64,000 bases of DNA from Pukyongia sp. Its GTDB lineage: Bacteria; Bacteroidota; Bacteroidia; Flavobacteriales; Flavobacteriaceae. A program made the translations under genes and the position numbers. Below the pieces are notes generated by a model, which searched no databases, was not told where the DNA came from, and saw only the letters and a list, made by a program, of their open reading frames with translations. Where the stretch lies: NCBI GenBank assembly GCA_030148705.1, contig JASBSY010000014.1, forward strand, positions 248,001 through 312,000, given 5' to 3'. Below, in pieces: positions 18,089 through 28,336 of the stretch. Position 1 is the first letter of the stretch. Each line of letters opens with the position of its first letter.

Positions 18089-19395
18089 TGTTGAATTTGT
18101 TCGAACTTTCACTCACTTTAAACCGCTTTCCAATTTCGAAGGCTAAGACCGAATTGAAACGCATTCAGGCTATTCCTGAGCCTGATTACAACAACTATAT
18201 CGAATCCAAACGCCGGGAAATTTATAAGTATCATTTCTCCAATAATCCCTTCTACAAACAATTCGCCGGCAGGGCGGTGAAACATTGGGAAGAGGTGCCT
18301 GTAATGCTTAAATCCCACCTTCAAAAGCCATTAGAAGAACGCCTGTCGGCAGGGTTTACTTCCAAAAACGTTTACGTAAATAAAACCTCCGGCTCGAGCG
18401 GCCATCCCTTTATCTTTGCTAAGGATAAATTCTGTCATGCACTTACCTGGGCTGAAATACTCGATCGCTTTGGTTGGTACGACCTCAATTTTCACAACAC
18501 TCTCCAGGCGCGTTTCTACGGCATCCCCCTGGATGGTCCGGGATACTACAAAGAGCGCTTCAAGGATTGGCTGAGCCACCGGTATCGCTTCCCTATTTTC
18601 GACCTTTCAGAAGAAAAACTAAGTAAGTATTTGGATGTTTTCCGAAGCAAAAGATTCCACTACATAAACGGCTATACCAGCGCAATTGTACTGTTTGCAA
18701 AATATGTACGCTCACAAGGTCTTATGCTGAAAGACGTTTGCCCCAGTCTTCGGTACTGTGTAGTCACCAGCGAGATGTTGTACGACCTTGACAAATCCCT
18801 TTTGGAGCATGCTTTTGGTGTTCCTGTAATAAATGAATACGGAGCCAGCGAACTTGATCTCATCGCTTTTACCGACCAAAACGGGGACTTCAGATTGAAC
18901 AGCGAAACCCTCTACGTTGAAATACTGGATAAAGATGACAGGCCTGTTCCACATGGCAAAGAGGGTCGAATTGTAATCACTTCACTCTATAATAAAGCCC
19001 ACCCTATGATTCGTTACGACATTGGCGATACAGGGATTATAGCGGATGGAGGTACTGATAAAGCTCCGGTTTTGAGAAAGTTGCTTGGCCGGACCAATGA
19101 TGTTGCCAGGCTACCCGGCGGTAAAATTGTTCCGGGGCTTACCTTCTACTACGTCACCAAAAGCGTAATAGAAGACGATGGCAATGTAAAGGAATTCGTG
19201 GTGGAACAAACGGCTCTCGATACCTTCAGAATAGTATATGTTTCTGAAAGAGAATTAAGCTCGAAGGAGAAAGAAGGGATCAAAACGGCTCTATACCGCT
19301 ATCTCGAGAAAGACCTCAACCTGGTCTTTGTGCGAAAATCTGCCCTGGAGCGAAGTAATCGAGGAAAGCTGAAGCAATTTATTTCCAGCTTATAG
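18088..19395 (+). CDS. AMP-dependent adenylating enzyme of the PaaK/CapK family
   Basis: This 435-aa protein resembles phenylacetate-CoA ligase and the capsule-associated CapK proteins of the ANL superfamily, which activate a carboxylate with ATP. The P-loop-like KTSGSSGHPFIFAKD (~95), INEYGASELDLIAF (~250) and RYDIGDTG (~310) are the expected adenylation motifs. It lies end-to-end with a GT2 gene of the polysaccharide operon, so acyl decoration of a glycan is possible but unproven. The start is uncertain: GTG 18088, TTG 18091 and TTG 18097 are all in frame, and no ATG lies near. Confidence 0.82.
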   Translation: MLNLFELSLTLNRFPISKAKTELKRIQAIPEPDYNNYIESKRREIYKYHFSNNPFYKQFAGRAVKHWEEVPVMLKSHLQKPLEERLSAGFTSKNVYVNKTSGSSGHPFIFAKDKFCHALTWAEILDRFGWYDLNFHNTLQARFYGIPLDGPGYYKERFKDWLSHRYRFPIFDLSEEKLSKYLDVFRSKRFHYINGYTSAIVLFAKYVRSQGLMLKDVCPSLRYCVVTSEMLYDLDKSLLEHAFGVPVINEYGASELDLIAFTDQNGDFRLNSETLYVEILDKDDRPVPHGKEGRIVITSLYNKAHPMIRYDIGDTGIIADGGTDKAPVLRKLLGRTNDVARLPGGKIVPGLTFYYVTKSVIEDDGNVKEFVVEQTALDTFRIVYVSERELSSKEKEGIKTALYRYLEKDLNLVFVRKSALERSNRGKLKQFISSL

Positions 19396-20199
19396 TTGTT
19401 GAATCTGCTTGGGGCGAACCACAAAATATTCATAGAAAAAGCGCAGCAAGCAAATAACCGATTTTAACCGAGAAAAGCGTAAATGCTCTCGGTAAAAACG
19501 GAAGTTATATTGTACGAGTTTCCATTTATTGGAACTCATGGAATCCTGATGCACCCGATAATATGCCAAGTCCTCCTGCAATCCCTTTGCCGGTTTCCAG
19601 CTTCTTTTTATCGCTTCCAGCCAAACCGCCCAATCCTGTCGCTTGCGAATTGATGGCGCTATGATCTTCCCCAACGTCGCAGCATCGTAAATGCCGGTGA
19701 GATTCCCTATATAATTGTTCCGAAGTTGCCTGGAATAGGGTAATTCCTTTAAAGCTACCACTCTCTTTCTCAAAGAGTTTCCGGAGGAGTCGATATGAAG
19801 ATAACTGGTATATGAGACCGGACAATCCTGCTGCTCCATAAAGCTTAACTGTTTCAGCAGTTTCTCCGGATGCCAGAGATCGTCGGCGTCGAGAAATGCT
19901 ATATACCTGCCTTTGGCCTGTTCTGTAGCGAGGTTTCGGCAAACAGCAGCTCCTTCGTTCGTATGCAGGGATGTAATTTTAATCCTACGGTCCCCTTCAG
20001 CAAAACTCCGGGCAATGGCCAAAGAATCGTCGGAAGATGCATCGTCCACGATGAGGTGTTCCCAGTTTTGAAAGGTTTGTGTTTGTACACTCCGGATCGT
20101 TTCGGAAATAAAGCTCCCGGCATTATACAGCGGGGTGATAATGGAAACTAGCGGTTGGTTATCGCCATTAGTATGCTTTTTTGTCTCCTCTAACGGCAT
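19390..20199 (-). CDS. Glycosyltransferase family 2
   Basis: This predicted GT-A fold transferase of 269 aa has VSIITPLYNAGSFISETIRSVQTQTFQNWEHLIVDDASSDDS (~18-60) and the metal-binding AFLDADDLWHPEKL (~100), so it should be active. It is the last gene of the long polysaccharide operon, and its ATG lies 32 bases inside the 3' end of the phosphotransferase gene. It probably adds one sugar of the repeat unit. The acceptor and donor are not known. Confidence 0.9.
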   Translation of the reverse strand: MPLEETKKHTNGDNQPLVSIITPLYNAGSFISETIRSVQTQTFQNWEHLIVDDASSDDSLAIARSFAEGDRRIKITSLHTNEGAAVCRNLATEQAKGRYIAFLDADDLWHPEKLLKQLSFMEQQDCPVSYTSYLHIDSSGNSLRKRVVALKELPYSRQLRNNYIGNLTGIYDAATLGKIIAPSIRKRQDWAVWLEAIKRSWKPAKGLQEDLAYYRVHQDSMSSNKWKLVQYNFRFYREHLRFSRLKSVICLLRFFYEYFVVRPKQIQQL

Positions 20200-21523
20200 T
20201 GTAGATGGTTTGAAATACTATTTTGATATCGAGAAATAGCGACCAGTTCTCCAGGTAAAAAATATCGTACTTCACCCTATTGATAATATCGCTGTCGTTC
20301 TCTACCTCACCCCGGTATCCGCTTACCTGTGCAAGCCCGGTTATTCCCGGCTTAACAAAGTGTCGCACCATAAACTTATCGATCCGTTCGGCATACATAT
20401 GGGTGTGACTTACCATATGCGGGCGTGGCCCTACCACCGACATCTCTCCTTTTAAAACATTTATGAATTGTGGCAGCTCGTCCATACTCGTCTTCCTGAT
20501 TATCCGGCCAACCCGTGTTACACGCTCATCGTCCTTCCGAACCTGGTGCAGGTGGGCCTCCGGGTTTGGTCTCATAGACCTGAACTTATAGCAGAAAAAT
20601 TCCTGGTAATCCAGACCGTTTCGTTTCTGTTTGAAGAAAACCGGGCCTTTGGACTCCAGTTTTATGATAAGGCCGAGCAGCGGTGTAAGCCAGGATAATA
20701 CCCCGATTATAATGACCAGCGACAGGATTACATCGAAACTTCGCTTGATGAATTTATTGAATGGCTCGTCCATAGGGATCTTCCGAAGGGAAAGAATAGG
20801 CAAGAACCCATAGTATGTAAAGTCCAGTTTTTTGCTGTAGATCTCTTTGTTGTCCGGAAGGAATTTGAGAATCTTGAGGTTGTTGTCTGCAAAATCGATT
20901 AGTTTGAGGAGGTCGGGGTTTTTAATTTCAGCGACGGAAGAATAGATCTCATCGATATCATTCTCGAGTATGTAATCGAGGCATTCCTCGATGGGCACCT
21001 TGTTCTTACCTGCGATATTGAAAGTACGAAGCAGGTTGTACCCGTATTCAGGATTGTTTTCGAAGAAGTTTCGCAACTGATCCGTTTTCTGGTTAAGGCC
21101 TATAATTACAACTCGTCTCAGGTTCCCGCGCAGTAGCAGCCGGTATTTCTTCAGAAGGTAATAAACGGTGAATTTCACGACTGTTATATACAGCATCGTA
21201 AGCAGCACGTATTTTATAATGGAAAGCGGATCGGTCTTCACTTGGTTGTAGTAGCCGAAAAAAGCAAACACGATTAAAAAGAACACTACTCCCTGTTTCC
21301 CGATAAGAGACATTATTTTGGCAACGTGGGTAAAGCGATAAATTTCGTAGAAATTCGATCTTAACGACAATATGATCCAGGCCAGGGATACAAAGATGAT
21401 ATAATTGAGGTATTCGAAATTCTGATCGAAGAACTGATGTGCCAACACATGAATGATCACCAGGTCGATAGTGTAGGAAATGGGTCGAAGAAACCCCGAG
21501 TATCTACCTTTTTTAAATATCAT
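20168..21523 (-). CDS. Polyprenyl-phosphate sugar-1-phosphate transferase (initiating enzyme, WcaJ-like)
   Basis: This 451-aa protein starts repeat-unit synthesis by moving a sugar-1-phosphate from a UDP-sugar to undecaprenyl phosphate at the inner membrane. There are four N-terminal membrane helices, a Rossmann-like middle part, a fifth membrane segment (~265-290, FDVILSLVIIIGVLSWLTPLLG) and the catalytic domain. The catalytic domain shows GPVFFKQKRNGLDYQEFFCYKFRSM and SMDELPQFINVLKGEMSVVGPRP. This is the long WbaP/WcaJ architecture. It is adjacent to the UDP-xylose synthase gene (no gap). Sugar preference (glucose or galactose) is not readable. Confidence 0.93.
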   Translation of the reverse strand: MIFKKGRYSGFLRPISYTIDLVIIHVLAHQFFDQNFEYLNYIIFVSLAWIILSLRSNFYEIYRFTHVAKIMSLIGKQGVVFFLIVFAFFGYYNQVKTDPLSIIKYVLLTMLYITVVKFTVYYLLKKYRLLLRGNLRRVVIIGLNQKTDQLRNFFENNPEYGYNLLRTFNIAGKNKVPIEECLDYILENDIDEIYSSVAEIKNPDLLKLIDFADNNLKILKFLPDNKEIYSKKLDFTYYGFLPILSLRKIPMDEPFNKFIKRSFDVILSLVIIIGVLSWLTPLLGLIIKLESKGPVFFKQKRNGLDYQEFFCYKFRSMRPNPEAHLHQVRKDDERVTRVGRIIRKTSMDELPQFINVLKGEMSVVGPRPHMVSHTHMYAERIDKFMVRHFVKPGITGLAQVSGYRGEVENDSDIINRVKYDIFYLENWSLFLDIKIVFQTIYNAVRGDKKAY

Positions 21524-22513
21524 TTAGCGTCTGTTGTGCTTAGAAAAATCCTTGTGTTCACTCTTAAATAGATCTTCTTTTGTAAGTCCTTTAAAGTATT
21601 CGAAGGTTTTTTTCATTCCTTCTTCCCGTTCAACTTTTGGCTCCCAACCGAGTACTTCCCGTGCCTTGGTAATATCGGGTTCACGCTGCATGGGATCGTC
21701 CTGTGGCAAGGGCTTAAAAACTATTTTTTGTTTAGTGCCTGTAAGTTTTATGATCTCCTTTGCAAAATCCAGTATGGTGATCTCTTCCGGATTACCGATG
21801 TTCACCGGGTAGGTGTAATCGCTAAGCAGCAACTTGTAAAGTCCGTCTACCTGGTCGTCTACATAGCAAAAGGATCTGGTTTGCATCCCGTCTCCGAAAA
21901 CCGTGAGATCTTCGCCTCGCAATGCCTGTCCGATGAAGGCAGGGATCACACGCCCGTCGTTTAAACGCATCCGTGGACCATAGGTGTTAAATATTCTCGC
22001 AATACGTGTATCGAGATTGTGAAAACGATGATAGGCCATTGTAATGGATTCCTGGAATCGTTTTGCCTCGTCGTAAACCCCGCGCGGCCCTATGGTGTTT
22101 ACATTGCCAAAATAATCTTCGCTCTGGGGGTGGACTAGCGGATCGCCGTACACTTCCGAAGTGGAGGCTATAAGGATCCTGGCATTCTTTTCCTTTGCAA
22201 GTCCGAGCAGGTTATGAGTCCCCAGGGAGCCTACTTTTAGTGTTTGAATTGGGATTTTTAAATAATCGATCGGACTGGCGGGAGAAGCGAAATGGAGTAT
22301 ATAGTCTACGTCCCCGGGCACGTGCACAAACTTAGTGACATCGTGATGGTAGAATTCGAAATTTTCCAGTTTAAACAGGTGCTCGATGTTCTTGAGATCT
22401 CCGGTGATAAGGTTATCCATTGCGATCACCTTAAAGCCTTCATCGATGAATTTATCACAGAGATGAGAGCCTAAAAACCCGGCAGCGCCTGTTATTAAAA
22501 CCTTCTTTTTCAT
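21524..22513 (-). CDS. UDP-glucuronate decarboxylase (UDP-xylose synthase)
   Basis: This 329-aa SDR-family protein converts UDP-glucuronate to UDP-xylose with bound NAD+. Visible features are GAAGFLGSH (9-17), [22 protein letters not shown] (a UXS hallmark), STSEVYGDP, the catalytic [15 protein letters not shown] and the C-terminal LGWEPKV. Its ATG overlaps the stop of the upstream UDP-glucose dehydrogenase gene (ATGA), so the two consecutive steps from UDP-glucose to UDP-xylose are coupled. This argues for xylose, or a sugar made from it, in the glycan. Confidence 0.9.
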   Translation of the reverse strand: MKKKVLITGAAGFLGSHLCDKFIDEGFKVIAMDNLITGDLKNIEHLFKLENFEFYHHDVTKFVHVPGDVDYILHFASPASPIDYLKIPIQTLKVGSLGTHNLLGLAKEKNARILIASTSEVYGDPLVHPQSEDYFGNVNTIGPRGVYDEAKRFQESITMAYHRFHNLDTRIARIFNTYGPRMRLNDGRVIPAFIGQALRGEDLTVFGDGMQTRSFCYVDDQVDGLYKLLLSDYTYPVNIGNPEEITILDFAKEIIKLTGTKQKIVFKPLPQDDPMQREPDITKAREVLGWEPKVEREEGMKKTFEYFKGLTKEDLFKSEHKDFSKHNRR

Positions 22514-23820
22514 TTTTCTGAATTTCTCCCTATCGAAATATAGTTAAATCCTTCCGCTTTCATATCTGCAACATTGTACAGGTTCCTGCCGTCGAAGATG
22601 AGATTGTTTCTAAGCAAGCTCTTCATCTTGTCCAGATTTGGTGTCCTGAAGATACTCCATTCGGTACAGATAAGTAGCGCATCGGCGTTTTCCAGTGCCT
22701 CGTACATGGACCCGGCATAATTCAGTTTATCACCAAATTGCTTCCTGATATTCGGCATGGCTTCAGGGTCGAAAACCTGCAACTTACACCCTTCTTCAAG
22801 CAGGGCGTTCATCATATCGATGGACGGCGCCTCCCTTATATCGTCGGTTTCGGGCTTGAAAGCCAGTCCCCAGACTGCAATTGTCTTATCGTCCAATTGG
22901 TTGTTAAAGCTGGATTTGATCCTGGGCATTAAAATGGTTTTCTGAACGGCGTTCACGTCGATTACCGAGCCCAGCAACTTAAAGTTATAGCCTTCATCTT
23001 TGCCTGCCTTTTGCAATGCTTTTACGTCTTTAGGAAAGCATGACCCGCCATACCCGATTCCGGGGAAAAGGAATCGTTTTCCGATTCTCGAGTCGGTTCC
23101 CATACCCACTCTTACTTTGTCCACATCGGCGCCTACCAGCTCGCAGAAGTTTGCGATCTCGTTCATAAAAGTGATCTTGGTGGCGAGGAATGAGTTTGCC
23201 GCATATTTGGTAAGTTCGGCTGAACGCTCGTCCATTACGATCACGGGGTTACCCGATCGTACAAAGGGAGCGTAGAGTTTTTCCATCAGCCTGGTGGCCT
23301 TCTCACTGCTGGAGCCTACTATAATGCGTTCCGGTTTTAAAAAATCGTCTACTGCAAATCCTTCTCTCAGGAATTCTGGATTGGAAACAACATCGAAATC
23401 CGCTTGGGCATTTGCCGATATCACTTCGCGAACCTTGTCGGCTGTGCCTACCGGAACCGTACTTTTATCGACGATTACTTTATAAGATTTGATTTTTCGA
23501 CCTATTTCTTCTGAGACATTGAGAACGTACGAAAGGTCTGCAGACCCGTCTTCATCTTCAGGTGTAGGGAGGGCAAGAAAGATAATATCCCCATGCTCAA
23601 GGCCTTCATCCAGCGAGGTGGTGAAGCTTAGCCGGCCGGCGTTAATATTGCGTTCGAAGAGCACATCCAGGTGGGGTTCATAGATAGGAACCACGCCCTG
23701 TCTCATCTTCTCTACTTTTTCATGGTCTATGTCTACACAGATCACTTCATTACCGGTTTCCGCCAGGCAGGTTCCGGTGACCAATCCAACATATCCTGTG
23801 CCAATTACAGCTATCTTCAT
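22510..23820 (-). CDS. ugd: UDP-glucose 6-dehydrogenase
   Basis: This enzyme oxidises UDP-glucose to UDP-glucuronate with two NAD+. The 436-aa sequence begins [21 protein letters not shown] and contains the catalytic cysteine Cys261 in [13 protein letters not shown]. It also has NPEFLREG (~147) and the C-terminal domain start [20 protein letters not shown]. It overlaps both neighbours by 4 bases. Its product feeds the next enzyme, UDP-xylose synthase. Confidence 0.97.
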   Translation of the reverse strand: MKIAVIGTGYVGLVTGTCLAETGNEVICVDIDHEKVEKMRQGVVPIYEPHLDVLFERNINAGRLSFTTSLDEGLEHGDIIFLALPTPEDEDGSADLSYVLNVSEEIGRKIKSYKVIVDKSTVPVGTADKVREVISANAQADFDVVSNPEFLREGFAVDDFLKPERIIVGSSSEKATRLMEKLYAPFVRSGNPVIVMDERSAELTKYAANSFLATKITFMNEIANFCELVGADVDKVRVGMGTDSRIGKRFLFPGIGYGGSCFPKDVKALQKAGKDEGYNFKLLGSVIDVNAVQKTILMPRIKSSFNNQLDDKTIAVWGLAFKPETDDIREAPSIDMMNALLEEGCKLQVFDPEAMPNIRKQFGDKLNYAGSMYEALENADALLICTEWSIFRTPNLDKMKSLLRNNLIFDGRNLYNVADMKAEGFNYISIGRNSEK

Positions 23821-24968
23821 TTGCTATTTGCTTTATATATCGCTTCCAGTTGGGCGATCGTTTGCGTGATATTAAATTTTGAATTAAAGTATTGAACCGA
23901 ATTGTTTCCGAGCCTTTGTCGCAGTCCATCATCCTTTAAAAGCGCAAAAATACGATTTGCCATACTTTCTACCGAATTTTCTTGGACAACATATCCGTTA
24001 TATCCATTGTTTACAAGGTCCCTGTTTCCATCGCAGTTGGTCACCACACATGCTTTCCCCAACGCCAAAGCCTCGATAACCGAATACGGAAGTCCTTCAT
24101 AGCGCGCTGCCGAAACATAAAGTTCACACTTGTCGATTATACTGAATATCTGTTTTCTATCAATCCATGGTACCATCGTAATGTGTTCTTCCAGATTGTA
24201 TTGTGCAACGAGGCTCTCAACACGGTCTTTGTTCGGACTGTATTCACCAACACCTAAAACAACCAGGTGGATAGGAGCAAGTGACGGATTGTACTCTTGC
24301 TTTTGTCTTTCCACAATTACTCTCACCACTTCTACCAACATTTCAATGTTCTTCTGATAGCTTGGCCTTCCAACAGTGCAGATGTATTTTTCCGGAAGGC
24401 CGAGTCCGGCTGTAAGCATATCGGAGGGGCCAATTGGGTGGATTGAATTGTTAAAACAAAGTGCTTTATCCTGATTATAACCAACTTCTTCTATTGCTCT
24501 TTTACGCTCAGACTCCGAGCAAGCAACCAGCACTGAATTAAAATGTTTGAATATCCGTTCAAGGCCAAGAAATAAACTTCGCTTAAGATTACCCGCGGCG
24601 CTTAAATACGAAAACGCGTGTGGTGTATACAAAACTGTGGCGGGATACCATAAGGATGCGGCCCTAGCAATAATACCTCCCTTAGCACTATGGGCATGGA
24701 TCACATCCGGTTTCTCGCGTTTCAATATGAAGATGGTATTAATCAATGCCTTTAAATCCTTAAACGGAGAGATAGATCTTTGGATAGTGGTTCTAAACTC
24801 GGGAACAGCTTTTCCATTCTTATCGAGGAATGGGGTATGGGTGTCGTCGTACCCGTGGATGATTACCGACTCAATTTTCTGAGTGTCAAATGCTCCGAGG
24901 ATTATCCTAAGATGTACATCCACTCCTCCAACAGAATTTAAAACATGAGCCACTTTAATCTTCTTCAT
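23817..24968 (-). CDS. Glycosyltransferase family 4
   Basis: This GT-B fold retaining glycosyltransferase is 383 aa. The N-terminal domain begins KVAHVLNSVGGVDVHLRIIL. The C-terminal GT1 domain has YICTVGRPSYQKNIEMLVEVV (~225) and the EX7E signature YEGLPYSVIEALALGKACVV (~295), with both glutamates present. It is cytoplasmic and probably adds one sugar of the repeat unit. It lies between the Wzy-like gene (14-base overlap) and ugd (4-base overlap). Confidence 0.92.
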   Translation of the reverse strand: MKKIKVAHVLNSVGGVDVHLRIILGAFDTQKIESVIIHGYDDTHTPFLDKNGKAVPEFRTTIQRSISPFKDLKALINTIFILKREKPDVIHAHSAKGGIIARAASLWYPATVLYTPHAFSYLSAAGNLKRSLFLGLERIFKHFNSVLVACSESERKRAIEEVGYNQDKALCFNNSIHPIGPSDMLTAGLGLPEKYICTVGRPSYQKNIEMLVEVVRVIVERQKQEYNPSLAPIHLVVLGVGEYSPNKDRVESLVAQYNLEEHITMVPWIDRKQIFSIIDKCELYVSAARYEGLPYSVIEALALGKACVVTNCDGNRDLVNNGYNGYVVQENSVESMANRIFALLKDDGLRQRLGNNSVQYFNSKFNITQTIAQLEAIYKANSK

Positions 24969-26190
24969 GCGGATTTAATTCTATTTCGGTTGAATCGGTT
25001 TCAGATTTGGGGAACAACATAAAGATGAGAACGATAGCGAAGAGATAAGCTCCAAGCTGTCTTTGAAATAAAGATTCGATAAAGACAAAGGTTGCGATAG
25101 TAAGTAAAAATGCCACCCGGTAATACGACTTTCGTTCTTTGAATAGGGAAACTAAAAGCGCAATGAAAAGCAGCACGCCAATGATTCCGGTACTAAGGTA
25201 GAAATCCATGTATTGGTTGTGCGGATTAAATCGGCTCTTGATATAATAATTCCTTTTATTCTCTCTTTGAATTGAATCGGCATAACAATCCACGAGCAGA
25301 TCCTTTGTGTGATAAAACCCAAGACCGGTTAATGTCGGGTTCTTATTGACAGCTATTTCGTAATTGCACTCCCATATCAACACCCGAGGCTCCCATTCTT
25401 TAAACAATTCGAAATACGATTTCTCTTTCTTCTGCGTACTATGGGAGTAGAAAAAACGTTCGTTCAGGTTCTTATTAATAGCAAAGGCCAGTAAAACCAG
25501 ACCAACAACTCCGAAAAAGAACAAAGCGTATTCTTTCTTGCTCTTGGAGTAAAATATCTTCAGAAAGAACAATATTAACAATAAAATAATTGCTGCACGG
25601 GAGGCGATTAACAACACAAAGCCAATGCAGAGCACAATATTGGCGAAATACCATTTATTGTATTCGTTGTATTTGTTTCCAATTAACGCGATTGAACTGA
25701 TAATACTAAGAACACATAGCAAACCAAGATAGAGCCTGTCGATTATTAGCACTTCATTAATCGCGCTTCCGGACGAAAAATTGAAGGCTTCCTCTTCCAT
25801 ATAAAAGAAGTAGAGATTATACAGACTAATAATAATGCACACCAGTACAGATGCAACAAGTGTCTTCATTAAGTTCTCTGTACGTTCAACCGGGATAAAA
25901 AGCACTAATAATAGCAGGGCCGATGCTATCTTACTAATAATAATCATATCGTTGGTGAAATCCTGAAAGAAAAAGCTATTTAAAGTCACATACAGCACCA
26001 AGGCGGCAAAAAGTATGGTCTCCTTTCTTAATAATTTCGAAAAATCTTGTTTTTTAACTACGAAAGGGAATATTACGATTAGTGAGATCATAATAATATT
26101 GGGCACGGCGGTAGCGTACTTATCAAGCGGCAGCACAAAGCAGAAAAACAAGTACAAATACGGGTAAATAGATGACAGTATTTCCTTCAT
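24955..26190 (-). CDS. O-antigen ligase/polymerase-type membrane protein (first of two)
   Basis: This is a polytopic inner-membrane protein (~411 aa, ten or more hydrophobic segments). It has a large periplasmic loop containing NPHNQYMDFYLSTGIIGVLLF (~310), the Wzy_C/WaaL hallmark in which a histidine follows NP. It should either polymerise repeat units or ligate them to lipid A core. The track start at 26304 runs 77 bases into the upstream GT2 gene and encodes a basic, non-membrane leader; ATG 26190 (MKEILSSIYPYLYLFF) is preferred. Base composition is visibly more AT-rich than in the housekeeping genes. Confidence 0.88.
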   Translation of the reverse strand: MKEILSSIYPYLYLFFCFVLPLDKYATAVPNIIMISLIVIFPFVVKKQDFSKLLRKETILFAALVLYVTLNSFFFQDFTNDMIIISKIASALLLLVLFIPVERTENLMKTLVASVLVCIIISLYNLYFFYMEEEAFNFSSGSAINEVLIIDRLYLGLLCVLSIISSIALIGNKYNEYNKWYFANIVLCIGFVLLIASRAAIILLLILFFLKIFYSKSKKEYALFFFGVVGLVLLAFAINKNLNERFFYSHSTQKKEKSYFELFKEWEPRVLIWECNYEIAVNKNPTLTGLGFYHTKDLLVDCYADSIQRENKRNYYIKSRFNPHNQYMDFYLSTGIIGVLLFIALLVSLFKERKSYYRVAFLLTIATFVFIESLFQRQLGAYLFAIVLIFMLFPKSETDSTEIELNPHEED

Positions 26191-26227
26191 AGTTTCAAAA
26201 TTAACGTAATTAATCCGGGACCTATTA

Positions 26228-27034
26228 TCATGTGGTTTTTTTCTGAAGAATTTTCTTCGCCTTGGTTGTAACCCACCTTGGGAACAAAAGCAGAAAAGCC
26301 CCACGTACTAGTCCTGCAATTGGATAAATGCCAAAATAGAAATTATCCATTACAATTCGAATCCGGTTTTTTACCTGAAGCCTTCTTTTGGTGGTTGAAA
26401 TCGATTCCGGATCAACTACATAATCCATCAGTACCTCGGGCAGGTTTTCAGCTTTGAACTTCCTGATTACTTTAAAAAAGAAGGCGTAATCCTGGGCCGC
26501 CCTGCGGTATTTGTAAGGATAATTTCCTACCACTGGAAGGATATCTGCATAAAACACAACCGAGGGGTTTAAAAACATACTGTTGAGATACATTTTCTTC
26601 TTAATTTCCTCGTACTTGGGCGGATGTTCCAGCATATGAAGAAAATTTCCTTCATGGTCTATAACCCGCGCCCATGTTCCCAAAAGTTTTACTTCCGGGT
26701 TGTCTGCCAGGTACTCAAGCTGTCTTTTGTACTTTCCCGGATAATTAATATCGCCGCAGTCCAACCGACCAAGAAATATATAGTCCATCTCTGTGGCCAG
26801 CTCCAGGGCTCGGTTAGCAGCAGCACCAACTCCCAGATTCATAGGTAAAGCGTCGAAATACAACCGGCCGTTTGTATAAATCGAATGCAGATGATTCTCG
26901 TTGTACGTCTTTTCGCTACCATCATCTACAATTAGCACATCGACCTCAAACTTCTCATCTATCGATCGCAGGGAATCTTCCAATCCTTTAGGATTGTTGT
27001 AGTGAGCTATAAGTATGAGTAGCTTGCCGTTCAT
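26228..27034 (-). CDS. Glycosyltransferase family 2
   Basis: This 268-aa GT-A transferase has LLILIAHYNNPKGLEDSLRSI at the start, VDVLIVDDGSEKTY (~32) and the DXD-like site FLGRLDCGDINYPGKY (~90). The C-terminal end has an amphipathic or membrane-associated stretch (GIYPIAGLVRGAFLLLFPRWV). Its start directly follows the flippase stop with no gap, within the polysaccharide operon. It should act on the cytoplasmic side of the membrane; its sugar is unknown. Confidence 0.88.
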   Translation of the reverse strand: MNGKLLILIAHYNNPKGLEDSLRSIDEKFEVDVLIVDDGSEKTYNENHLHSIYTNGRLYFDALPMNLGVGAAANRALELATEMDYIFLGRLDCGDINYPGKYKRQLEYLADNPEVKLLGTWARVIDHEGNFLHMLEHPPKYEEIKKKMYLNSMFLNPSVVFYADILPVVGNYPYKYRRAAQDYAFFFKVIRKFKAENLPEVLMDYVVDPESISTTKRRLQVKNRIRIVMDNFYFGIYPIAGLVRGAFLLLFPRWVTTKAKKILQKKTT

Positions 27035-28336
27035 TTATGAGATAAAGAGTTTAATTCGATCTTTTCTATAGGTGTAAATCACTGCCAGTGCGTTCCATAA
27101 TGCCATACTGATGGCGGTTGCCCATGCAGCCCCTTCCATACCGTATTCCGGAATTAGGTACCAGTTTAAAATTAAGTTTACCATGAACCCGAGGAAGAGG
27201 ATTTGCTGTAATTTATTTTGTTTGCCCGTCATATTCATATAAACGCCTACCGGACCACAAAGGGTATTAATTAACTGTCCAAGTAATAAAATTAACAGAG
27301 CAGATTTTGCCACAATATATTCTTGACCGAAGAATCCCAGGAAAAAGCTGGTTAACGCTGCCAGTATAGCCAATGCGGGAAGGCTTAGAAAAAAAATGAG
27401 CCGTGTGCTCTGTCTAACAACCTGATTAAGTGCATGCTTGTCGTCGCGATTAAACTCTTCCGCTACTTTCGGTGCAATGATAACATTTACCGACTGTAAT
27501 GCAAGGGAAGTTACCATGGCAAGCTTAACAGCTACCGCATAGAAAGCTACCGATTCAAAATCAGAAAACTTGCCTAAAAGCACAATGTCTGTACTCTGCA
27601 TAAGGAAATAGGTTACGGCACTTAGGGCCATAGGGTAAGACCGCTTCAATATATTCTTGTAAGATACAGCCGGCTTTGTAGCGGGTAAATCCCGCTGTTC
27701 TTGAAATGCAAGGTATACATGTACAGAAGAAAACACAGCCAGGACAACAAACCCCAGCAAGTATACCTCAACCAGCCAGTTGGGGTTCCCGGTAAAATAT
27801 AGTAGGACAGCTGCCAGAAAAAATGGGGTATAGCGAAAGATATTGCGGTATAATTCTGAAAACAACGGATATTTCAGAGCTCTTAAAGTGTCTATGTTCA
27901 GCAAGGAAATTGCAAAAGCGCTCAAAGCGAGTAATATTTTAAAAATAAGTTCCCCGGCATCCGCTTTGGCGAAAAAAGTATTGAAGAATTGTTCGGGCAC
28001 CAGAACTCCCACAAGCACGAACACCAATGCGATAGACAGGATAATAAGTATCATCTTTATGTAGACACTTTTTAGTCTGCTCATGCTTTCAAGCGCTGTG
28101 AATTCTCCGGAATAATAAATTATTGCCTGGTTCGTTCCCAGCATGCAAACTCCGCCCAGAACCAGTAACGAAGCACGGGCAAAATCGTACTTACCTACTA
28201 TTTCAGGGTCAAAAAAATTGGTTAGAAACAGCGAAAGTGCAAAAAAAAAGAAAACACCTGCTATTCTTAATAAAAGCACTTTCATGCTTTTATTGACAAG
28301 GTTATCCTGTAAATATGTTAGTAGCTTATTTATCAA
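27035..28336 (-). CDS. Wzx-type O-unit flippase
   Basis: This MOP-superfamily membrane protein of 433 aa has about 12 helices, starting MKVLLLRIAGVFFFFALSLFLTNFF and including KRSYPMALSAVTYFLMQSTDIVLLGKF (~230). It should flip the undecaprenyl-linked repeat unit. The start is uncertain: TTG 28336 overlaps the upstream Wzy-like gene by 11 bases, while ATG 28285 gives a protein beginning right at the first helix. Both are compatible with the family. It is the second flippase in the window and the one that belongs to this operon. Confidence 0.9.
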   Translation of the reverse strand: MINKLLTYLQDNLVNKSMKVLLLRIAGVFFFFALSLFLTNFFDPEIVGKYDFARASLLVLGGVCMLGTNQAIIYYSGEFTALESMSRLKSVYIKMILIILSIALVFVLVGVLVPEQFFNTFFAKADAGELIFKILLALSAFAISLLNIDTLRALKYPLFSELYRNIFRYTPFFLAAVLLYFTGNPNWLVEVYLLGFVVLAVFSSVHVYLAFQEQRDLPATKPAVSYKNILKRSYPMALSAVTYFLMQSTDIVLLGKFSDFESVAFYAVAVKLAMVTSLALQSVNVIIAPKVAEEFNRDDKHALNQVVRQSTRLIFFLSLPALAILAALTSFFLGFFGQEYIVAKSALLILLLGQLINTLCGPVGVYMNMTGKQNKLQQILFLGFMVNLILNWYLIPEYGMEGAAWATAISMALWNALAVIYTYRKDRIKLFIS

